Shown: piece after piece, positions 7,032 to 12,663 of the stretch
Numbering within the stretch: position 1 is the first letter of the stretch
Layout: every line of letters begins with the position of its first letter
Source: a bacterium
GTDB taxonomy: Bacteria; JAMCPX01
Length of the DNA stretch: 12,663 nt
Reading direction: 5' to 3'
Assembly (NCBI GenBank): GCA_021789095.1
Contig: JAJYJX010000064.1
Coordinates: 1 to 12,663, forward strand
Notes under the pieces: model-generated
The model's database searches: none
Told to the model about the DNA's origin: nothing
Seen by the model: only the letters and a program-made list of their open reading frames with translations
Program-made: the position numbers and the translations under genes

Positions 7032-7101
7032 AAAAAATGCATTTTAAAATAAGGAAGGTTGTGTAGTGAGCGGACGAACGAATTTCCTTATTGCATTTTT
7101 T
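7032..7101. repeat. Bulged 18-bp inverted repeat with 27-base loop
   Basis: The right arm at 7084-7101 (TTCCTTATTGCATTTTTT) is the exact reverse complement of two blocks on the left, AAAAAATGCA (7032-7041) and ATAAGGAA (7049-7056), which are separated by an extra TTTTAAA. The loop 7057-7083 is more GC-rich, with GTGAGCGGACGAACG. Such a long paired structure upstream of a gene suggests a miniature palindromic element or a leader structure. The extra seven bases in one arm look like a later insertion or a duplication, but that is inference. Confidence 0.5.
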
Positions 7102-7122
7102 GGTTTATGTAATAAAAGTATT

Positions 7123-7146
7123 TTATTGAACCTGTTATTGAACCTG
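7123..7146. repeat. Two perfect tandem copies of a 12-bp repeat
   Basis: TTATTGAACCTG occurs twice head to tail (7123-7134 and 7135-7146) and is followed directly by a CCGGC-ATG-GCCGG hairpin (7147-7159), 42 bases before the porin start. Paired same-face sites about one helical turn apart could bind a regulator, or the repeat may be a slippage product. Confidence 0.55.
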
Positions 7147-7176
7147 CCGGCATGGCCGGTATAAACATCAAACAAA

Positions 7177-7181
7177 AGGAG
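7177..7181 (+). promoter_or_regulatory. Ribosome-binding site fixing the porin start at 7188
   Basis: AGGAG lies six bases before the ATG at 7188. An in-frame ATG at 7152 has no such site and would put a polar 12-residue extension (MAGINIKQKEYK) ahead of an otherwise classic signal peptide. Confidence 0.8.
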
Positions 7182-7187
7182 TATAAA

Positions 7188-8507
7188 ATGCAAAAGAAGC
7201 TCACGATTGTCAGTTTGATTATATTGTTCTTTCTTAAAGGAAATGCGCGGGCAAGCGTTTTTGACACCTTTGGCGTTGATTCACAGGGCATAGCCATGGG
7301 TAACGCAAGGACGGCGTCGGCCACCGACTGGACTGCGACTTACTATAACCCGGCAGGAATAACTCAGCAAAAGAAAACACTGGGGGCGAGTTTTATGTTT
7401 ATATGGAATCATCTTGACGTGAAGCCCTTCCCGGGCAGTACAGGGCTCGAGAACAAGGACAGCTCCAATATACAGGGGTTATCTCTGGGCTTAACATACG
7501 ATTTCGGTGTGGACATTTTCAGAGTAGGCTTAGGCCTGTACCTGCCGCTCAATGATGTTCAGGAACAGATAACGCATTGGGCGGATGAGAGAGAGGCGTT
7601 CTTTACAAACAAATTGTATTTCGAGATATACGAAAACAGGACGGAACATCAGATAATACTGCCAACAGTAGCTCTTAAGGTGCTTCCCTATCTGTCTATA
7701 GGCGGGGGGGTGTCTTTGTTCATACGCTCAATAACTTATTCGAATGTTTACCTGCCCAATGTGCTGAATCAGAGTGATGTATTCATTAATATTAATAACG
7801 TTCAGAAGTATACCTATGTGCCGAATTTAGGAGTACTTTTCCATCCCTCGAACGATTTCAAGATAGGTATTTCTTACATGGGGCAGGACAGCTTTCCCAT
7901 AGAGGGTGCGAGTTACGTTGATGTACCGCAGCTCGGCCAGCATTTTACCCAGACTATAGAACAGATAGTGTTTTATACGCCTGCACATATATCGGCGGGT
8001 ATCATGTACAAACCTACAAGCAGCGTCGAACTGAATGCCGATATTACATGGGTAGGGTGGTCGGGATATAAGGACAATCATAATGAGGTTCCGCAGACCT
8101 CATGGATAGATCCAAGTACAAACAGCCTGCAGCAGGGACAGGCGTGGAGCGATATTTATGTGCCGAGGATAGGCCTTAAATACCTTGCGGATTCATCATG
8201 GAGTTTTATGGCAGGATACTTTTATGAACCCAGCCCTGTGCCTCCTCAGATGCAGAGGAGTAATTACGTTGATAATGTCGCGAACGTGATTTCGGCAGGA
8301 AGCGGTTATAAGGTGCCTTACAGAGAGGGGAATATAAATTTTGTAATCCATGCCCAGGCGCATATACTCGGCGACAGAAAGACCTATAAAGAAATTGCCG
8401 TAGATGCGGATCCGAATACGCCGGGTATCCAGAACCCCGGCTATCCCGGCTATGAGAGCAAAGGCTACATTTTTGATACGGGGTTTGAGGTGTCCTATGG
8501 ATTCTAA
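7188..8507 (+). CDS. FadL/OmpP1/TodX-family outer membrane transport protein
   Basis: This 439-residue outer-membrane beta-barrel probably carries long-chain fatty acids or other hydrophobic compounds into the cell. A signal peptide is clear: MQKK, a hydrophobic core (TIVSLIILFFL), then GNARA with likely cleavage after Ala. The mature N terminus has the family pattern of a G-IAMGNA-TA-A segment followed by YYNPAGI, equivalent to the NPAA/NPAGL plug motif of FadL. The rest is rich in alternating strands and Tyr/Trp, and the chain ends in FEVSYGF, whose terminal Phe is the usual signal for barrel insertion by BamA. Length (430-450) is normal. The start at 7188 is chosen over 7152 for its ribosome site. 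It overlaps the next gene by 11 bp and lies upstream of beta-oxidation genes, which supports a fatty acid substrate; aromatic hydrocarbons (TodX-like) remain possible. Confidence 0.88.
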   Translation: MQKKLTIVSLIILFFLKGNARASVFDTFGVDSQGIAMGNARTASATDWTATYYNPAGITQQKKTLGASFMFIWNHLDVKPFPGSTGLENKDSSNIQGLSLGLTYDFGVDIFRVGLGLYLPLNDVQEQITHWADEREAFFTNKLYFEIYENRTEHQIILPTVALKVLPYLSIGGGVSLFIRSITYSNVYLPNVLNQSDVFININNVQKYTYVPNLGVLFHPSNDFKIGISYMGQDSFPIEGASYVDVPQLGQHFTQTIEQIVFYTPAHISAGIMYKPTSSVELNADITWVGWSGYKDNHNEVPQTSWIDPSTNSLQQGQAWSDIYVPRIGLKYLADSSWSFMAGYFYEPSPVPPQMQRSNYVDNVANVISAGSGYKVPYREGNINFVIHAQAHILGDRKTYKEIAVDADPNTPGIQNPGYPGYESKGYIFDTGFEVSYGF

Positions 8508-9162
8508 GGTTCCCTCTGAGGATGAGGTATCTTCAAAACTGACAGAGGCCTATCTCAGATACGAGAAATTCATAATCCCGGTTTTTCTTGTAACTTTCCT
8601 TTCGTTCGGATTTTATTATGTTGACTGGCACAATCATCTCCTGTGGAAAGAGGGCATGAAATTTTATGAACTGGATACGGGTATTGATCGTGCAATACCT
8701 TTTGTCCCATGGTTTATATGGCTGTACCTGCTTTATTATCCTTTTTGCTTTACCCCCATAGTTTTGTTGAATAACAGAGACACGTTCAGAAGGATAGCAG
8801 CCGGATTCCTCATGGAATTCGTCCTGGCTTTTATAGTATTCCTGACATTCCCTGTGAAAATGATAAGACCGGAGGTGACTGCGTCTTCTTTAAGCACAAA
8901 GGCAGTTGCCTTGCTTTACAGCATTGATCCCGGATTCAATGTATTCCCGAGCCTCCATGTTGCAAATTCGCTGTTCGTTGCTCTGATATTTTACAGGTAC
9001 AGCAAACCTGTCGGCATCCTGTTCATGCTGATAGCCGTTTTAATCTCGATATCCACACTTTATGTAAAACAACACTACCTGTTTGATATCGTTACAGGGG
9101 CGCTTGACACGCTTATGGTTTACCCGGTGGTCTTCAGGGGCCACAGGCCCGTAAAAGCATAA
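8497..9162 (+). CDS. PAP2-superfamily membrane phosphatase or transferase
   Basis: This 221-residue integral membrane protein has about six hydrophobic segments and the three PAP2 active-site motifs: K121-MI-R124-P125, PSLHV with Pro151, Ser152 and His154, and YVKQHYLFD with catalytic His193 and Asp197. The third motif has Lys-Gln before His where classic phosphatidate phosphatases have Arg; this version is typical of the PAP2_3 group, which includes inositol phosphorylceramide synthase-like proteins. Expected activity is removal or transfer of a phosphate group on a membrane lipid, with the active site probably facing the periplasm; the substrate cannot be named. The start at 8497 has GAGG about six bases upstream and overlaps the porin 3' end by 11 bp, so translation is probably coupled. 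An in-frame start at 8404 would add 31 Arg-rich residues encoded inside the porin gene and is unlikely. Confidence 0.82.
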   Translation: MDSKVPSEDEVSSKLTEAYLRYEKFIIPVFLVTFLSFGFYYVDWHNHLLWKEGMKFYELDTGIDRAIPFVPWFIWLYLLYYPFCFTPIVLLNNRDTFRRIAAGFLMEFVLAFIVFLTFPVKMIRPEVTASSLSTKAVALLYSIDPGFNVFPSLHVANSLFVALIFYRYSKPVGILFMLIAVLISISTLYVKQHYLFDIVTGALDTLMVYPVVFRGHRPVKA

Positions 9163-9227
9163 AACCCCGCTGGAAAGAGCAAGCCTTTAACCCTGACAGG
9201 GGTGAGAACAATCTTTAAAAAAATGTC

Positions 9228-9258
9228 TTGACTTGTATACAATCTTGTGTCATTTAAT
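9228..9258 (+). promoter_or_regulatory. Candidate fadA promoter
   Basis: TTGACT (9228-9233) and TTTAAT (9253-9258) resemble sigma-70 boxes, with a long 19-bp spacer. The -10 coincides with the left arm of the FadR-like operator, which is where a repressor would block RNA polymerase. A perfect 10-bp palindrome, TTGTATACAA (9233-9242), sits in the spacer. The boxes are inferred by eye. Confidence 0.35.
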
Positions 9259-9280
9259 GAATGAACAATCATTCATTAAA
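9253..9280. promoter_or_regulatory. FadR-like (TetR-type) operator upstream of fadA
   Basis: TTTAATGAATGA (9253-9264) and TCATTCATTAAA (9269-9280) are perfect 12-bp inverted arms around ACAA. The core TGAATGA-N4-TCATTCA has the same arms and spacing as the operator of Bacillus subtilis FadR, the TetR-family repressor of beta-oxidation genes that releases DNA when it binds long-chain acyl-CoA. It lies 24 bases before the fadA start, overlapping the candidate -10. No TetR gene is in the window, so the regulator is predicted to lie elsewhere. Confidence 0.75.
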
Positions 9281-9303
9281 CTTTAAACATAAAGGAGGCA
9301 GCT

Positions 9304-10524
9304 ATGAAAACGAATGGCAGGGATGCCGTGATAGTATCAGCGGTGAGATTACCTATTGGAAGGGCCAAGAAAGGCTTTTTTGTTAAAACAAGACCTGATG
9401 ATATGTTTACCATGGCCATTAAAGTTGCTCTGAAAAGACTGCCTGCTTTTGATTACAAGCAGATAGAAGACGTCATATGCGGTTCGGCTTTTCCCGAGGC
9501 GGAAGAGGGCATGAATGTCTCAAGGGTTGCAAGCATCCTGGCAGGCCTGCCTATCGAAGTGCCTGCAACAACAATAAACAGGTTTTGCGGCTCTGCAATG
9601 ACCGCACTTCATAAAGCTACGTATGAAATAATGGGAGGGGCCGGAGATATATTTATTGTGGGCGGCACCGAGAGTATGTCGATGATACCAATGGCAAGCA
9701 ATAAACCAACACCGAATATAAAGTTTGTGCTGGACGGTTCTGCGCTTCCGAATGTATACATCCCAATGGGCGAAACAGCAGAGAACGTGATAGACCGGTA
9801 CGGCGACAAGTATAAGCTGACCAGGGAGAACCTTGATAAGTTCTCTTACAACTCTCATATGAAGGCCGTGAAGGCACAGGAGAGCGGCAAGTTTAAGGAG
9901 GAGATTGCCCCTGTTGTTCTTAACCCGCAGACAGGCGACATAGAGCTGTACGATGGCAAGAAAGTGCCTGATGGGTGGGTCGTTATCGATAAGGACGAGT
10001 GTCCAAGGGCAGATACAACCCTGGAGGCACTGGCAAAATTAAAACCGGTTTTCAGGGCAAAAGGCAGGGTTACAGCAGGTAATTCCTCCCCGGTTAACGA
10101 TGGCGCAAGCGTCATGGTTCTTATGGCTTCTTCAAAGGCAAAGGAACTTGGAATAAAGCCCCTGGCAAAGATAAGGGCAACAGCGGTAAGGGCGCTCGAG
10201 CCGGAGGTAATGGGACTCGGCCCTATATATTCGACAAAGCGCGTACTGGAGAGGGCAAAGATGAGTATCAAGGACATACAGCTTGCCGAGATAAATGAGG
10301 CTTTTGCATCCCAGTCAATAGCCAGCGTAGAAGAGCTGGGATTAAACCCCGATATTGTAAACGTAAACGGCGGGGCAATTGCACTCGGTCATCCGCTTGG
10401 TATATCCGGCGTAAGGATACTTACGACACTTCTTTATGAGATGATAAAAAGGGACCTGAATATCGGTCTTGGAACCATGTGCATCGGCGGGGGCCAGGGT
10501 ATAGCCACGATTATAGAACGGTAA
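9304..10524 (+). CDS. fadA: Acetyl-CoA acyltransferase (3-ketoacyl-CoA thiolase)
   Basis: This 406-residue cytoplasmic thiolase cleaves 3-ketoacyl-CoA with CoA to give acetyl-CoA and a shortened acyl-CoA, the last step of each beta-oxidation round. Active-site residues are complete: nucleophile Cys95 in NRFCGSAM, NEAFA at 331-335, His363 in GGAIALGHPLG, and Cys393 in MCIGGGQG. GGTESMS at 120-126 is also typical. Length (about 390-410) is normal. The NRFCGS motif and the adjacent FadN-type gene favour a degradative FadA over a biosynthetic acetoacetyl-CoA thiolase, although the reverse reaction is chemically possible. A strong ribosome site (AGGAGG) precedes the ATG. The gene is preceded by a FadR-like operator and followed after 19 bp by the dehydrogenase/hydratase gene, so the two form an operon. 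Confidence 0.93.
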   Translation: MKTNGRDAVIVSAVRLPIGRAKKGFFVKTRPDDMFTMAIKVALKRLPAFDYKQIEDVICGSAFPEAEEGMNVSRVASILAGLPIEVPATTINRFCGSAMTALHKATYEIMGGAGDIFIVGGTESMSMIPMASNKPTPNIKFVLDGSALPNVYIPMGETAENVIDRYGDKYKLTRENLDKFSYNSHMKAVKAQESGKFKEEIAPVVLNPQTGDIELYDGKKVPDGWVVIDKDECPRADTTLEALAKLKPVFRAKGRVTAGNSSPVNDGASVMVLMASSKAKELGIKPLAKIRATAVRALEPEVMGLGPIYSTKRVLERAKMSIKDIQLAEINEAFASQSIASVEELGLNPDIVNVNGGAIALGHPLGISGVRILTTLLYEMIKRDLNIGLGTMCIGGGQGIATIIER

Positions 10525-10543
10525 GGTTACAGGAGGAATATTT

Positions 10544-12663
10544 ATGAACTATCAGATAAAACGAGTAACGATAATAGGTTCGGGTGTAATGGGGGCAGGA
10601 ATAGCGGCCCATCTTGCGAATGCCGGTATACCTTCTTACCTGCTTGATATAGTGCCGAAAGAGCTTACCGATGATGAGAAGAAAGCAGGACTAAGCTTAA
10701 AGGATCCCAGGGTAAGAAACAGGCTGGCTATCGCAGGTATTGAGCATATTAAGAAATCAAAGCCGGCTTTAATATATTCACAAAAGGATGTTTCTTTTAT
10801 TACTCCCGGCAATATGGAAGACAACCTTGATCTTATAGGCCAGTCTGACTGGATCATAGAGGTTGTTACGGAAAGACTGGATATCAAGAAGAAAGTTTTT
10901 GAGCAGGTGGACAAGTACCGGAAGCAGGGGTCCATAGTAAGCTCAAACACGTCCGGCATAAAGCTCAAGGATATGGCGGACGGAAGGAGCAAGGATTTCA
11001 GGGAACATTTCATGATCACCCACTTCTTCAACCCTGTGAGGTACATGAAGCTGCTCGAGTTTATTACCGGAGATGAAACAAAACCGGAGATAGTTTCGTT
11101 CATGCAGGAATTTTCCGAAAATGTGCTGGGAAAAGGCATTGTATACGGCAAGGACACTCCGAATTTTATAGCCAACAGGGTCGGTACGTTCTCTATGCTC
11201 GATACAATAAAGACAATGATTGAGGACGGCTATGCAATAGACGAGGTTGATGCGATAGTAGGCAGGCCTATGGGCAGACCGGGCAGTGCGGCATTCGGTA
11301 CGGCAGATCTTGTCGGCCTTGATACCTTGGTGCATGTTACAGACAATGTATATGAAAATACGCCGAATGATGAAAAAAGGGAGGTTTTCAAGGTTCCTGA
11401 GTTTATAAACAAGATGGTCAAGCAGGGCTGGCTTGGCGATAAATCCGGTCAGGGGTTTTATAAGAAGATGAAGGATGAAACAGGCAGAAAGAAGTTAGTG
11501 CTGGATTACAACACCATGGAGTACAAGGACTCGCAGAAGTACAAATATGAGTCCCTTGAGATGGCAAAGAATGCAGAGACTCCCGAGGAAAAATCAAGAG
11601 TACTTATTTCAAGTGACGACAGGGGAGCCAAGTTTGCATGGAAGGTAACAAGGGACACCCTTATATACGCACTCAACAGGATTCCGGAGATCGCAGATGA
11701 TATTGTCAGCATCGATAACGCACTGAAATGGGGGTATAACTGGTCTATCGGACCGTTTGAGGGCTGGGACGCAATAGGCGTGGCAAGCTCTATAGAAAGG
11801 ATGAAAAAAGAAGGTCTAAAGGTACCCGACACGGTCAACAGGGTTATAGAGAAAGGTTATGGACGGTTTTATCTTGATATCAAAGGAGACAAGTATTATT
11901 TCGACCTGCAGACAAATACGTATAATCCCATTGTAAGAAGACCCAATGTCATATCGCTCGATAGCTGCAAGAAGAAAGGCATGGTCCTCAAAGAGAACGG
12001 CAGTGCAAGGCTGATCGATATAGGTGACGGGGTCATATGCGTGGAGTTCAATTCAAAGATGAACGCCATTGATGACGACATAATAAATATGCTGAACAGC
12101 GGTGTGGATATGCTTGAGTCGCGGCACGATATAGCGGGTATGGTTCTTGCCAACGAGGGAGAGACATTCAGTGCGGGTGCCAATATATTCCTTGTTCTTA
12201 TGGCGGCACAGAACAAACAATGGAAAGAGCTTGAGAAATCGATAGACGGCCTGCATGGGGCCAACATGAGAATGAAGTATGCGTCCAAACCGATTGTTTC
12301 GGCTCCGTTTAACATGGCGCTTGGAGGCGGTTGCGAGGTCTGCATGCATACGCACAAGATAAGGGCACATGCGGAACTTTACATGGGACTTGTTGAGCTT
12401 GGCGTTGGCGTAATACCTGCCGGCGGCGGCACAAAAGAAGTTTACCTCAGGGCGCTCAGCAATAACGTTGTGAAGCCCGATCCAATGAAAGCTGCACTGC
12501 ACACATTTGAGACGATAGGGATGGCAAAGGTATCCATGAGTGCAAAAGAAGCAATTGAGCTTTACGGGTTCCTGAGTCCTGCGGATCAGATTACGCTGAA
12601 CAAGGAGAACCTGATCTATGATGCGAAACAGACAGTCCTAGCAATGGTAAAAGAAGGATTCAA
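10544..12663 (+). CDS. fadN: 3-hydroxyacyl-CoA dehydrogenase/enoyl-CoA hydratase fusion, FadN type (3' end off window)
   Basis: The frame is open from ATG 10544 to the window edge: 706 codons of an expected 790-800. The enzyme would carry out the two middle beta-oxidation steps, hydrating 2-enoyl-CoA and oxidising 3-hydroxyacyl-CoA with NAD+. The dehydrogenase half comes first: Rossmann motif GSGVMG at 12-17, NTSG near 140, catalytic His160 in HFFNP and Glu172, then C-terminal helical domains with GRPMGRPG and a second repeat around RDTLIYALNRI. The crotonase domain starts near 487, with an oxyanion segment FSAGANIF, Glu598 in GGGCEV and Glu618 in GLVELGVG; their 20-residue spacing matches the two catalytic Glu of crotonase, so both active sites look intact. 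This order is that of Bacillus FadN and the reverse of E. coli FadB. A strong AGGAGGA site lies six bases upstream. It is probably co-transcribed with fadA. Confidence 0.93.
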   Translation, partial: MNYQIKRVTIIGSGVMGAGIAAHLANAGIPSYLLDIVPKELTDDEKKAGLSLKDPRVRNRLAIAGIEHIKKSKPALIYSQKDVSFITPGNMEDNLDLIGQSDWIIEVVTERLDIKKKVFEQVDKYRKQGSIVSSNTSGIKLKDMADGRSKDFREHFMITHFFNPVRYMKLLEFITGDETKPEIVSFMQEFSENVLGKGIVYGKDTPNFIANRVGTFSMLDTIKTMIEDGYAIDEVDAIVGRPMGRPGSAAFGTADLVGLDTLVHVTDNVYENTPNDEKREVFKVPEFINKMVKQGWLGDKSGQGFYKKMKDETGRKKLVLDYNTMEYKDSQKYKYESLEMAKNAETPEEKSRVLISSDDRGAKFAWKVTRDTLIYALNRIPEIADDIVSIDNALKWGYNWSIGPFEGWDAIGVASSIERMKKEGLKVPDTVNRVIEKGYGRFYLDIKGDKYYFDLQTNTYNPIVRRPNVISLDSCKKKGMVLKENGSARLIDIGDGVICVEFNSKMNAIDDDIINMLNSGVDMLESRHDIAGMVLANEGETFSAGANIFLVLMAAQNKQWKELEKSIDGLHGANMRMKYASKPIVSAPFNMALGGGCEVCMHTHKIRAHAELYMGLVELGVGVIPAGGGTKEVYLRALSNNVVKPDPMKAALHTFETIGMAKVSMSAKEAIELYGFLSPADQITLNKENLIYDAKQTVLAMVKEGF

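Larger units (their letters stand above)
6850..7187. other. Divergent intergenic control region (338 bp) between dusB and the fadL-type gene
   Basis: No gene is seen here; it separates the minus-strand dusB operon from the plus-strand porin operon and must hold the promoters of both. From left to right it contains a GC-rich double hairpin (6866-6924), a 27-bp near-perfect dyad (6980-7006), a long bulged inverted repeat (7032-7101), two tandem copies of a 12-mer (7123-7146), a small CCGGC/GCCGG hairpin (7147-7159), and the porin ribosome-binding site. The middle and right portions are strongly AT-rich. A possible dusB promoter on the minus strand reads TTGTAT (rc of 6983-6988) with a 17-bp spacer and TATGGT, its -35 lying within the dyad. 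No convincing plus-strand promoter was found. Confidence 0.7.

Noticed and set aside
7152-7187. Upstream ATG for the FadL-type gene
   Set aside because: No ribosome site, and it would bury the signal peptide behind 12 polar residues; the ATG at 7188 has AGGAG at proper spacing.
8404-8496. Upstream in-frame ATG for the PAP2 gene
   Set aside because: The extra residues are Arg-rich, encoded within the porin gene in another frame, and not part of the PAP2 fold; the ATG at 8497 has a suitable GAGG.
9190-9203. Possible terminator hairpin after the PAP2 gene
   Set aside because: The CCCT/AGGG stem is only four pairs and no T-run follows, so an intrinsic terminator is not supported.
10636-12502. 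Several minus-strand open frames opposite the dehydrogenase/hydratase gene
   Set aside because: The plus strand carries one continuous 706-codon frame with both catalytic centres; the antisense frames are shadows.

Overview
The window reads as chromosomal DNA from a Gram-negative bacterium: an outer-membrane FadL-type porin with a signal peptide and C-terminal Phe points to a diderm cell. Gene content (DusB, a receiver-Fis protein, ThiD, and a FadA/FadN beta-oxidation pair) would fit an uncultured deltaproteobacterium-like lineage, but this taxonomic guess is weak. No insertion sequence, CRISPR array, rRNA or tRNA gene was seen.

Layout: every gene left of about 6850 lies on the minus strand and every gene right of 7188 on the plus strand, so 6850-7187 is a divergent control region. 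Reading leftwards from it come dusB, a regulator with a degenerate receiver and a near full-length Fis domain (8-bp overlap, GTG start), and thiD (4-bp overlap). These three form a translationally coupled operon. After a palindrome-rich gap come an ArsB/NhaD-type ion permease, a P-type cation ATPase of a subfamily with a PEEFP motif, and the start of a YdeI/DUF1801 gene cut by the window edge.

Reading rightwards come a FadL-type long-chain fatty acid porin, an overlapping PAP2-type membrane phosphatase, then after 141 bp a thiolase (fadA) and a fused 3-hydroxyacyl-CoA dehydrogenase/enoyl-CoA hydratase of FadN domain order that runs off the right edge. Together these suggest uptake and beta-oxidation of fatty acids. 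In front of fadA lies a perfect 12-bp-arm inverted repeat whose core, TGAATGA-N4-TCATTCA, matches the operator of the TetR-type FadR known from Bacillus, so acyl-CoA-responsive control is a strong prediction.

The most notable points are the dusB plus receiver-Fis arrangement (a possible link between the nifR3-ntrBC and dusB-fis gene orders of proteobacteria), the FadR-like operator in a Gram-negative setting, and the dense set of dyads and repeats in the divergent region. I found no clearly new multi-gene system.
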